11,788 nt of DNA from Verrucomicrobiota bacterium (GCA_003219945.1 QHQV01000004.1:1-11788), one strand, 5' to 3'. Positions 1-6,431 are shown, counted from the first letter of the stretch. Translations and numbers: made by a program. The notes: a model not told the origin generated them from the letters alone.

Positions 1-1087
1 CAAGGAAAGGGTTCAACTCATCGACGATGTCCACTGCACCGGCAAGTTTATCGCCGCCCAAATCGAAAGTTCGAATGATTAACGGATTCGGACGCACGCG
101 CTCGGCAACCTTTCGGTAGGTTTCGTATTGCTCGTCCTCGCTTGGCAGCGTTTCGCGGTTCAAATAGAGAAATTCGGTACGATAAAGTCCGATCCCCTCC
201 GCTCCATTGGCTGCGACCGCATCGACGTCTTCCGGAAGCTCGATATTTGCCGAAAGAACAATGTGACGCCCATCGCGCGTGATGGAGGTCGTCTCGCGCA
301 ACTGCTTCAGTTGCGCCGTGACTTTGGCCCTTCGCGATTCAATTTGCTTGTAGCACTCCAGCGTTTCCGGCGTCGGATTGACGATCAACCAGCCGTCGCT
401 TCCATCGACAAGAACGTGCTGACCGGTTTCGAGCTTTGCGGTGATATCGTGCAAGCCTAGCACCGCCGGAATATTGAGAGAACGGGCCAGGATCGCAGCG
501 TGCGAAGTGCGGCTACCGAGGTCGGTGGCGACGCCGAGCACGTAGTCGCGGCTCATGCTTGCCGTGTCCGAAGGAGTAAGATTATGCGCAACCAAAATAT
601 GAGGCTGGGTCAGGGAAAGAAATGTCTTGGGAGCTTTGCCCTGCAGATTGCGAATTACTCGCTTGGTAACATCCTGAATGTCGAGTGCGCGTTCGCGCAG
701 ATACGGGTCATCGATTTTGCTTAAGGTCTGTGCGTAGCGCGTGGCAACTTCCTGGAACGCCCATTCCACGTTGCAAAGATCGGTCTTAAGTTTTCGCAGC
801 ACTTCATCGATCAACGTGCGGTCCTCGACCACCAACAGGTGGGCATCGAAGATCGCTGCGTCTTTCGCGCCAATGGATTCGGCAATCCGCTGCTGCATCT
901 CAAGGATCTGCATCCGCGTTTGGATGAGTCCGGTCTCGAACCGCCCGATTTCATCCGTAACCTGCGCTGGCGCAATTTGGTAACGCACCACTTCGTCCAT
1001 GTCTTCGCGGACGACATGAACACTCCCAAAGGCGATTCCGGGTGAAACGCCAATTCCTTCAAACCGGATTTCCGGGTTGTCGCTCAT
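1..1087 (-). CDS. ptsI: PTS enzyme I (phosphoenolpyruvate-protein phosphotransferase), 3' end cut off by the window edge
   Basis: Enzyme I takes phosphate from phosphoenolpyruvate onto a histidine and passes it to HPr in the cytoplasm. About 362 N-terminal residues are visible; the full family protein is about 570-590. The N-terminus carries the GIGVSPGIAFG block. The phospho-histidine segment GSRTSHAAILAR has its active His at residue 196 (E. coli His189). The barrel domain opens with EGIGLYRTEFLYLNRETLP and the TFDLGGDK block, after which the gene leaves the window. ATG 1087 fits the family N-terminus but has only a poorly spaced GGGAG. An in-frame GTG at 1120-1118 has GAAGGA five bases upstream and would add 11 residues. 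The gene follows ptsH after 75 bp, the usual ptsH-ptsI order. Identity is certain; the exact start is not. Confidence 0.95.
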   Translation of the reverse strand, partial: MSDNPEIRFEGIGVSPGIAFGSVHVVREDMDEVVRYQIAPAQVTDEIGRFETGLIQTRMQILEMQQRIAESIGAKDAAIFDAHLLVVEDRTLIDEVLRKLKTDLCNVEWAFQEVATRYAQTLSKIDDPYLRERALDIQDVTKRVIRNLQGKAPKTFLSLTQPHILVAHNLTPSDTASMSRDYVLGVATDLGSRTSHAAILARSLNIPAVLGLHDITAKLETGQHVLVDGSDGWLIVNPTPETLECYKQIESRRAKVTAQLKQLRETTSITRDGRHIVLSANIELPEDVDAVAANGAEGIGLYRTEFLYLNRETLPSEDEQYETYRKVAERVRPNPLIIRTFDLGGDKLAGAVDIVDELNPFL

Positions 1088-1162
1088 CGCTCCCGAGAGT
1101 AAGGCCAATGTCAAACTCACGAAAGTCCTTCGCGGTGTCGATTGTGTGACACGTATCGGGGA

Positions 1163-1474
1163 TCAGTCTTCGTTGAATCCCGCTTTGATCAGTTCCTCCA
1201 ACTCCTCCATCGCCTTGTCGGCGTCTGGTCCGTCGCAGCGGATACGCAGGTTTGAGCCTTGGCCGGCTGCAAGCATCATTAGGCCCATGATGCTTTTGCC
1301 ATTTACCTCCTCGCCCTCCTTAGAAACCCAAATTTCCGCGCGATGGCGGCTGGCAATCCGCACAAACATCGCAGCCGGCCGGGCATGCAGCCCAAGCCGA
1401 TTCACGATTGTCAGCTCTTTTTCGATCTTCTGCGCCGCTGCAGCGCGGCTGCCTTTTCGATACAACAATCCCAT
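1163..1474 (-). CDS. ptsH: Phosphocarrier protein HPr with an N-terminal extension
   Basis: HPr is the small phosphocarrier between enzyme I and downstream PTS proteins, and also the substrate of HPr kinase. The 103-residue protein has the active-site segment NRLGLHARPAAMF with His30 (standard His15). The regulatory serine segment NGKSIMGLMML has Ser61 (standard Ser46). The 31-residue spacing between the two matches the family exactly. HPr is usually about 85-90 residues; here 15-16 extra residues, rich in Ala, Arg and Lys, precede the usual start at KELTIVN. The start is supported by coupling: the hprK stop TAA and this ATG share base 1474. Both phosphorylation sites are intact, so the protein can in principle serve both enzyme I and HprK. 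Confidence 0.95.
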   Translation of the reverse strand: MGLLYRKGSRAAAAQKIEKELTIVNRLGLHARPAAMFVRIASRHRAEIWVSKEGEEVNGKSIMGLMMLAAGQGSNLRIRCDGPDADKAMEELEELIKAGFNED

Positions 1475-2472
1475 TAGGTCGCCCTCTGCTGCTCCATCAA
1501 CCGAAGCAATCTTGTATTGAAATCAACGGCCGCGTTCTGTCCCAAGCCTTTCAATTTTTCATCCATCGCGGCGACCTCGATCAATCGCGCCATGTCGCGC
1601 CCTGGTCGCACCGGAATGGTCACGTGCGGCACTTTGAGTCCGAGAATTTCATAAAATTTCCGGTCAAGCCCGATTCGGTCAACCTCTTCCACGTCCCCCC
1701 ACTCCTTTAACGTGACAACGAGGTCGAGGCGTTTTTCTACTCGAATGCTTCCGATGCCGAAAACCTTCGCCACATCAATGATACCAATCCCACGCACCTC
1801 CATGTGATTGCGCGTCATTTCGGGCGCTGTGGCCATGAGTTCACGTCCCTCCAGCATCGTGATGCGCGTCACATCGTCAGCCACAAGACTGTACCCGCGC
1901 TCAATCAACCCCAGCACACATTCGCTTTTTCCGATGCCGCTTACGCCGCGGATCAACACGCCGATACCTAGAATATCCACCATGCTTCCGAATTCCGTCA
2001 CCGTCGGCGAGAAATCCATCTCAAGAGCGATCGTTGCGGCGTTGATAAACTTCATTGTAATCATCGGAGTTCGGAACACCGCGATTTTTGCCTCGCCGGT
2101 GACACTCAGCAACTCCGGCGCGAGATGAAATCCGCGCGACATTACAAGACACGGAATTTTGTGTTCGCATAAGCTTCTGAATCGCTCGACGCGCACTCTG
2201 GCAGGCAAACTTTTCAGATAAGAATGTTCTGCAGCGCCGAGTACCTGCACACGTTTCTCGGCGAAATAGGTGTAGAACCCCGACAGTGCGAGTCCAGGCC
2301 TATTGATAGTCGGCTCCCGAATTTTTCGATGAAACCCGACACGCGGACCCTCGAGTTTCATCTGCAGCTTTTCGGCGTGCGCATTGTAAAAGCTCTCGAC
2401 GCTAACAATTGGAATGCTCTTCTGCTGATCGCTTGAGGATGTAATCGTTTGGGGCCCCGGTTCTTCCGCCAT
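1474..2472 (-). CDS. hprK: HPr kinase/phosphorylase
   Basis: This bifunctional enzyme phosphorylates HPr on the regulatory serine and removes that phosphate by phosphorolysis, coupling metabolic state to carbon regulation. The protein has 332 residues (family about 310-330). The N-terminal domain spans roughly residues 20-150. The kinase domain has the P-loop GVSGIGKS at 176-183, the VADD motif with Asp199/Asp200, and the signature EVRGIGIIDVAKVFG from Glu225. Arg266 follows, then a C-terminal VRPGRDMARLIEVAA segment. Numbering against B. subtilis HprK is offset by 23: Lys182, Asp200, Glu225 and Arg266 fall on Lys159, Asp177, Glu202 and Arg243. The odd residue is Phe161, where the family has the active-site His (B. 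subtilis His138). Translation is coupled to ptsH through the TAATG overlap. The upstream 83 bp hold only a weak promoter candidate (TTGGAA at 2510-2505, TAGAAG at 2487-2482). Confidence 0.95.
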   Translation of the reverse strand: MAEEPGPQTITSSSDQQKSIPIVSVESFYNAHAEKLQMKLEGPRVGFHRKIREPTINRPGLALSGFYTYFAEKRVQVLGAAEHSYLKSLPARVRVERFRSLCEHKIPCLVMSRGFHLAPELLSVTGEAKIAVFRTPMITMKFINAATIALEMDFSPTVTEFGSMVDILGIGVLIRGVSGIGKSECVLGLIERGYSLVADDVTRITMLEGRELMATAPEMTRNHMEVRGIGIIDVAKVFGIGSIRVEKRLDLVVTLKEWGDVEEVDRIGLDRKFYEILGLKVPHVTIPVRPGRDMARLIEVAAMDEKLKGLGQNAAVDFNTRLLRLMEQQRAT

Positions 2473-2555
2473 CAGACGTAACTTCTAGCGTGAATACCTG
2501 CATTTTCCAATCTGCATCACGGCTTATCGCCCGCTCGGCCCTGCTACTCGATTTG

Positions 2556-2896
2556 TTAGCTTCTTCCCTGGCTTCGATGGCGTATAACCTTAGCTCTTTC
2601 GAGGGTGACTAAACCGCCGCCTACCATCTCATCGAGCACAGGCAAAACGCCTTGACCTTCTCTTCGGAGTCCACGATTTCAATTACGATTGGGAGATCCA
2701 TCGAGAGGCGAAGAATTTTTGCCGTGTGCAAATGGCTTGATTTCCCAAATCCCATCGGCCCACGCAACACGGTAGCACCGGCCATCTGCATCTCGCGCGC
2801 TTTTAAAACGATCGCCTCGTACAGCGGCTGACGGCGATGGCGATCGCTTTCGCCGATAAAAATCCGCAGGAGGACGGCGTCTTCGGGAATTTGCAT
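2556..2896 (-). pseudogene. DUF190 family protein, reading frame broken by a one-base shift
   Basis: DUF190 proteins are small, about 105-115 residues, with a PII-like fold. They are often encoded beside crcB and their biochemical role is not settled. Here the first 84 residues match well: IPEDAVLLRIFIGESDRH, then LYEAIVLKAREM, ATVLRGPMGFGK and LPIVIEIVDSEEKVKAF. After Phe84 the frame gives an unrelated CLCSMRW and stops at 2621. Adding one T to the four-T run (2647-2644) restores LPVLDEMVGGGLVTLERAKVIR, exactly the expected family C-terminus, and the frame then closes at the TAA at 2558-2556 (113 residues). The gene starts 9 bp after crcB stops, so it is in the fluoride cassette. A homopolymer sequencing error and a real inactivating mutation are both possible. 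The protein fold call is secure; the state of the gene is not. Confidence 0.85.
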
Positions 2897-2905
2897 ATGT
2901 TGTTT

Positions 2906-3295
2906 CTATTTTGCCAGAAGCGTGAGAGCGAGAACTCGCCCCAGCCATACGGCGGCGAGGCAACAGGCGAACGACAGCACCGTGTTCAGCAGCGCCTTCA
3001 ACCAATCTCCATCCCGAGCCAAATCGAGTGTTTGTAAGCTGAACGAGGAAAACGTTGTGTAACCGCCGCACACACCGATCATGAAAAATTGCCGGAATCG
3101 CGGCGACACAAGAACCGGCCCTTCGGGATCCGTAAACGCTGCGAAGAACCCGACGACGAACGAACCGCTAACGTTCACGACAAGGGTGCCGAGAGGGAAA
3201 AACTCACCGCCGCGTTCAGCAATGAATCCCGACATCCAGAATCGCGCTCCAGTCCCAAGTGCGCCGCCGAGGATTACCAAAATATAACTGAGCAT
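2906..3295 (-). CDS. crcB: Fluoride channel CrcB/FluC
   Basis: CrcB/FluC forms a dual-topology homodimeric fluoride channel in the inner membrane that lets toxic fluoride leave the cytoplasm. The 129-residue length is typical. Four membrane segments are visible at about 3-23, 34-55, 67-90 and 99-126. Family motifs are intact: GGALGTGARFW at 10-20, GTLVVNVSGSF at 36-46 with Asn41, and GVCGGYTTFSSF at 74-85. The last motif supplies the pore-lining Phe82 and Phe85. The ATG at 3295 follows GAAGGAG (3309-3303) by seven bases. The gene lies directly behind a fluoride riboswitch, which agrees with its function, and is followed by the DUF190 gene. A single crcB copy suggests a homodimer. Confidence 0.95.
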   Translation of the reverse strand: MLSYILVILGGALGTGARFWMSGFIAERGGEFFPLGTLVVNVSGSFVVGFFAAFTDPEGPVLVSPRFRQFFMIGVCGGYTTFSSFSLQTLDLARDGDWLKALLNTVLSFACCLAAVWLGRVLALTLLAK

Positions 3296-3297
3296 AG

Positions 3298-3323
3298 AAA
3301 AACTCCTTCGTGCTTGGAAGGAG
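3298..3323 (-). terminator. Riboswitch expression platform: intrinsic terminator overlapping the crcB Shine-Dalgarno
   Basis: On the minus strand CTCCTTC (3323-3317) pairs perfectly with GAAGGAG (3309-3303) across a seven-base loop, and five T follow at once (3302-3298). The 5' arm begins with the CUCC that the aptamer needs for its long-range pairing, so aptamer and terminator exclude each other. The 3' arm is also the only good ribosome binding site for crcB. Without fluoride the hairpin should both end transcription and hide the ribosome site; with fluoride bound it should open. This is inferred from pairing only. Confidence 0.8.
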
Positions 3324-3380
3324 TCATCAGCTCACGCGGTTTTCTCCCGCACCCGCGGGAAAAGGCAAACTCCATTGCCG
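3319..3380 (-). promoter_or_regulatory. Fluoride riboswitch aptamer (crcB motif)
   Basis: Reading leftward from 3380, the leader has GGCA-AUGGAGUU-UGCC (3379-3364). This has the same layout as the fluoride aptamer segment of Pseudomonas syringae (GGAG-AUGGCAUU-CCUCC). A local hairpin CCCGC/GCGGG follows, then AACC, a GC-GUGA-GC tetraloop stem, and UGAUGACUCC (3329-3319). GGAGU in the first loop can pair with ACUCC at the 3' end, the long-range pairing expected of this aptamer. Known aptamers bind fluoride through Mg ions and turn expression on. The element stands immediately before crcB, the classic target. The extra GC-rich hairpin between the two conserved halves is a variable insertion. 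I compared from memory of the consensus; no covariance model was run. Confidence 0.88.
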
Positions 3381-3386
3381 AAATAA

Positions 3387-3414
3387 ATTCTACCGCATGG
3401 CGACTTTACATCAA
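3387..3414 (-). promoter_or_regulatory. Sigma70-like promoter of the fluoride cassette
   Basis: On the minus strand TTGATG (3414-3409) is followed after 16 bases by TAGAAT (3392-3387), matching the -35 and -10 consensus at 4 of 6 and 5 of 6 positions. The expected start point, about seven bases downstream near 3380, coincides with the 5' end of the fluoride aptamer. That fit makes the call stronger than the boxes alone would. Confidence 0.6.
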
Positions 3415-3435
3415 TCAAACCCTAACCGAAAACTC

Positions 3436-3483
3436 GCAGACAATCTTGTCGGCACCAGATCCTTTGCAGACGGGATTGTCTGC
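3436..3483 (-). terminator. Candidate intrinsic terminator after lptB
   Basis: Ten bases downstream of the lptB stop, GCAGACAATC (3483-3474) and GATTGTCTGC (3445-3436) form a perfect ten-base stem. TTTT follows three bases later. An alternative inner stem GCAGAC/GTCTGC (3483-3478 with 3471-3466) uses the same 5' arm. It lies between lptB and the cassette promoter, where the LPS transcript would be expected to end. The T tract is short, so strength is uncertain. Confidence 0.5.
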
Positions 3484-3493
3484 CTTACAAGAA

Positions 3494-4279
3494 TCACATT
3501 TTGAAGCGTTCGCCCAAATAAAGCTGACGACTGATCGGATCGTTGATGAGGAAATCTTTAGTGCCTTCGCTCTCGACGCGTCCATCGTAAATCAAATACG
3601 CATTGTCCACGATGGAGAGAGTCTCCCGCACGTTGTGGTCGGTGATCATGATCGCCAACCCCGACTTACGGAGGTTAACGATGATCTGTTGGACGTCGTA
3701 AACGGCGATAGGATCCACGCCACTGAACGGCTCGTCGAGCATCAACAACTTGGGCTGCGTGACCAGCGAACGGGCAATGGTCAAACGACGTTTTTCGCCG
3801 CCGCTTAATGTCAGCGCAGTGTTTTTCGCAATTCGCTCAATTCCGAATTGGTGCAGCAACTGATCGCAACGATTTCGTCGCTCGGCTTTGCTCAACGGAA
3901 GCATCTCCAAAATGGCCATGATGTTTTGTTCAACCGTCATTTTGCGAAAAATCGATTCTTCCTGCGGCAGATAACCCATGCCTAGCCTGGCGCGTTTGTA
4001 CATCGGGTAATCCGTCACATCGGTGTCGCAGAAAATCACGCGCCCGCTGTTTGGCCTGACCAAGCCAACGATCATGTAAAAACTGGTGGTCTTGCCAGCT
4101 CCATTCGGCCCGAGAAGTCCAACGATCTCACCCGCGCGCACGTGCATGTTCACCCCGTCCACCACTGCCCGGCCGCCGTAAATCTTCACCAGTTGGTCGG
4201 TGGAAAGAACAGTCGCCATCTTCGGCGCGGCCGATGAAGGTCGTTTCGGAATGGAAACGGGCGCAGTTTGGCCAATCAT
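3494..4279 (-). CDS. lptB: LPS export ABC transporter ATP-binding protein LptB
   Basis: LptB is the cytoplasmic ATPase that powers LPS extraction from the inner membrane by the LptB2FG complex. The 261 residues hold Walker A GPNGAGKT at 57-64, the Q-loop at Gln106, and the ABC signature LSGGE at 158-162. Walker B LLMLDEP is at 178-184 and the H-loop at His215. The C-terminus YLGERFKM matches the LptB-specific ending. The ATG at 4279 overlaps the lptA stop by four bases (ATGA), supporting coupled translation. It adds about 20 residues before MATVLSTDQLVKIYGG, which aligns with Met1 of E. coli LptB, so ATG 4219 is an alternative start. Partners LptF/LptG are not in the window. Confidence 0.95.
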   Translation of the reverse strand: MIGQTAPVSIPKRPSSAAPKMATVLSTDQLVKIYGGRAVVDGVNMHVRAGEIVGLLGPNGAGKTTSFYMIVGLVRPNSGRVIFCDTDVTDYPMYKRARLGMGYLPQEESIFRKMTVEQNIMAILEMLPLSKAERRNRCDQLLHQFGIERIAKNTALTLSGGEKRRLTIARSLVTQPKLLMLDEPFSGVDPIAVYDVQQIIVNLRKSGLAIMITDHNVRETLSIVDNAYLIYDGRVESEGTKDFLINDPISRQLYLGERFKM

Positions 4280-5013
4280 GGTGTCGGCAGGGCTGCTGCG
4301 GGCACGGACTGAGACGGCGCAGGCTGAGCCTCGGTCTTTTCGGCTTCGCCTTTTCTTTCTTTCGTCTGTTCTTCCTTCGGCTGTTGGACGATTTCAGTAC
4401 GACTGGGCCCGTGCGTCCGCAGCTGACTATTCTGGCTGATGACCATGACCGTATCGGGGCTGGTTGCCACGTGCATGTTTGGTCCCTCTTGCACCCGCGG
4501 TGTTCCCACCAATTCAACATCGCCAGTAGCAGCTGTATAGATGGCTTTGTCAGAGCGCCCAACAGCACGGGTGGGAGCACCGCCATTCGCGGCGGGCCGG
4601 TCGCGAACGAGGCCAACATTACCTTCGGCGATCGCTTTCTCCATACTCTGGTTTTCCCCCTTCGTAATGAACACTGTCAATTTGTCAGCCTGAAGATTGA
4701 AACGCGGATCGAGTACCTTCACACGGCCGCTAAAGATGCCCATGTTCTTGGTTGAATCAAAAAAAGCCTCGTCGGAGTAGATTTCCGTCGTTGTCGGTCC
4801 ATTTGACTGCTGCCCTGCAGCGCCTGGTCCGAATAGGTTCGTCCCCGGTGACTTGTCATCTTTCTCTTTGTCTTTGTTTTTCGCTTTCGCCTTTGCGGGT
4901 TTCTCTGCTTTTGTCGGCGCAGGGGAGCCCGCCGGTGCAGCGGTAATCCATCCGGGCCATCGCGCTGCGATCACGCATACGATAAGCAAAACCGACACCG
5001 TTGACCTTTTCAT
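4276..5013 (-). CDS. lptA: LptA/OstA-like periplasmic LPS transport protein
   Basis: LptA proteins form the periplasmic bridge that carries LPS from the inner membrane to the outer-membrane LptD. The 245-residue product starts with a signal peptide (MKRSTVSVLLIVCVI, likely cleaved near ITAAPAG). A Lys-rich low-complexity stretch follows at about 36-53. The OstA-like beta domain runs from about residue 73 (TTTEIYSDEAFFDSTKN) through FSGRVKVLDPRFNLQADKL to TGDVELVGTPRVQEGPN. The last 40 residues are Gln/Glu/Lys- and then Pro/Ala-rich. E. coli LptA is about 185 residues, so the flanking low-complexity parts are extra. Its ATG overlaps the stop of the lptC-like gene (ATGA), and its stop overlaps lptB. 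Position and domain together support the name; sequence similarity in this family is low. Confidence 0.8.
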   Translation of the reverse strand: MKRSTVSVLLIVCVIAARWPGWITAAPAGSPAPTKAEKPAKAKAKNKDKEKDDKSPGTNLFGPGAAGQQSNGPTTTEIYSDEAFFDSTKNMGIFSGRVKVLDPRFNLQADKLTVFITKGENQSMEKAIAEGNVGLVRDRPAANGGAPTRAVGRSDKAIYTAATGDVELVGTPRVQEGPNMHVATSPDTVMVISQNSQLRTHGPSRTEIVQQPKEEQTKERKGEAEKTEAQPAPSQSVPAAALPTP

Positions 5014-5626
5014 TCCTTCGGGCTGGGGGTTGCAGTTAGATGGGATTTGTCAGTGATCACCATCTTTATGTTTCCTATCAATCGCCCAGTCTTGGAGTTC
5101 GTATCGAACTCCACTGAATCGCCAGCGATATTAAAATCCGCTCGCTGGATTGTGGTGCGCGCTTTTGAGCTCAAGATGCGCGTTTTCAAATCAAGCACGG
5201 ACGTGCTCATGTCGATTCTCAGGTCCTGCTGATCCTCTGGTGTGTAGGTAGTAATTTTGAGCTGTTGAAAGCCGATGTGTTCCTGGTCGATTCGGTAGGC
5301 CGTTCCCGCTTCGAATTTTCCCCGCAGATGTCCTTCGGCGGCAACACTAAGCCTTTGGCTTCATGGCCGATCGGCAGTGGAATGTTCGTAAGGCTTTGCT
5401 CGTCCGGAGAGGAAGTCGGCCCTGTCTTCGTGCGAGGCTTTCCCTTGCGACCCTTCGATTGAGCCCATGCGCAAGGCGCCAAAGCCGAGAAGGCCAGCAC
5501 GACCGACAACACCAAAGTTGCGGGGAACCAGCACCGAGAAATGCGATTCACAATCGGCAATCCAGCTGGTCTCCACTCCCTGCCTGGGTAACTAAAGTCG
5601 CTCGCCACGGCTTGAAACCACAGCAT
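5010..5626 (-). pseudogene. lptC: LptC-like periplasmic protein, reading frame broken by a one-base shift
   Basis: LptC receives LPS from the inner-membrane transporter and passes it to LptA. The upstream frame gives a signal or anchor segment (FPATLVLSVVLAFSALAP, then CAWAQ), a basic linker, and GHEAKGLVLPPK, then runs into unrelated residues and stops at 5219. A second frame takes over with GHLRGKFEAGTAYRIDQEHI, then FQQLKITTYTPEDQQDLRID and SVLDLKTRILSSKARTTIQR. It ends in FNIAGDSVEFDT and RLIGNIKMVI, a typical LptC-like beta pattern, at TGA 5012-5010. Adding one base around 5356-5326, for example at the GG of AAGGAC (5333-5332), joins them. Start candidates are ATG 5626 (AAAGG upstream, overlapping kdsA) and GTG 5551, which gives a cleaner signal peptide. 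Since LptC is normally needed for LPS export, a sequence error is at least as likely as decay. Confidence 0.7.
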
Positions 5627-6431
5627 GAATAGCCTTTAACATGCGAAGGTGCTTCGGCAAATCGTTTAGACGAACCTGATTCGCCCCATCGGAGAAAGCG
5701 CGGGCCGGATGTTCGTGCACCTCCATAAAGATTCCGTCACACCCCGCAGCCATTGCGGCCCTGGCTAAAACCGGAGCTAATATGCCGTCGCCGGACGTCG
5801 AATCCCCTGCCCCGCCGGGCCGCTGCACGGAATGTGTCGCATCGAAAATGACGCGATAACCTGCGTCACGCATCCAATAGAGTGAGCGCATGTCGGCTAC
5901 GAGGTTGTTATATCCGAAGCTGGTGCCCCGCTCGGTAAAACAAAATTGTGAGTTGTCGAAGGCGATCAGTTTCTCGGCGATATTTTGTACATCCCACGGC
6001 GCGAGGAACTGACCTTTTTTTACGTTAATCGCGCGACCCGTTTCCGCAGCAGCACGCAGCAGATCGGTTTGCCGGCAGAGGAACGCTGGGATCTGCAACA
6101 TGTCAATCTTCTCGCCGGCAATGTCGGCCTCATCCGGGGAATGAACATCGGTTGTCACCGGAATGTTCAGCTCCCGCCCGATGTTCGAGAGAATATCGCA
6201 ACCTTCGCGCACGCCGATTCCGCGAAACGAGCGAACAGAAGTTCGGTTCGCCTTGTCGTAGGAGGCTTTTAAAATGAAGTCAAGATTTTCAGAGGCGCAC
6301 GCCTCGGCAATCTTCCTCGCCATACGCCAAACAAATTTCTCGGACTCAATGACGCACGGGCCGAGAATGAACGCCGGGCGTTTTCCGCCAATCGACACTT
6401 TCCCAACGCGCAATGGTTTTGGCTTAACCAT
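5592..6431 (-). CDS. kdsA: 3-deoxy-8-phosphooctulonate synthase (KdsA), metal-dependent class
   Basis: KdsA condenses phosphoenolpyruvate with arabinose-5-phosphate to Kdo-8-phosphate, the first committed step to the LPS inner-core sugar Kdo. The 279 residues are full length. Visible blocks are ILGPCVIES at 22-30, KASYDKANRTS at 56-66, TTDVHSP, QIPAFLCRQTD, NVKKGQFLAP, FDATHSVQ and IFMEVHEHP. Cys26, His200, Glu237 and Asp248 fall exactly on the metal ligands of the Aquifex enzyme (Cys11, His185, Glu222, Asp233, constant offset 15). E. coli has Asn in place of the Cys, so this enzyme belongs to the metal-dependent class. The ATG at 6431 overlaps the upstream gene's TAA by eight bases (ATGGTTAA), which supports the start and operon membership. 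Confidence 0.96.
   Translation of the reverse strand: MVKPKPLRVGKVSIGGKRPAFILGPCVIESEKFVWRMARKIAEACASENLDFILKASYDKANRTSVRSFRGIGVREGCDILSNIGRELNIPVTTDVHSPDEADIAGEKIDMLQIPAFLCRQTDLLRAAAETGRAINVKKGQFLAPWDVQNIAEKLIAFDNSQFCFTERGTSFGYNNLVADMRSLYWMRDAGYRVIFDATHSVQRPGGAGDSTSGDGILAPVLARAAMAAGCDGIFMEVHEHPARAFSDGANQVRLNDLPKHLRMLKAIHAVVSSRGERL

Noticed and set aside
2473..2555. Possible hprK promoter, TTGGAA and TAGAAG with 17-base spacing
   Set aside because: Each box matches only 4 of 6 positions, and the start point would leave almost no leader, so I do not list it as a feature.
3089..3808. 239-codon open frame on the plus strand
   Set aside because: It lies antisense across crcB, its riboswitch and the lptB 3' end, all firmly identified on the minus strand. 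Its translation resembles no family I know.
4234..4755. 173-codon open frame on the plus strand
   Set aside because: Antisense to lptA/lptB and without domain features. The apparent hydrophobic Phe-rich part is the complement of the Lys/Glu-rich lptA tail.
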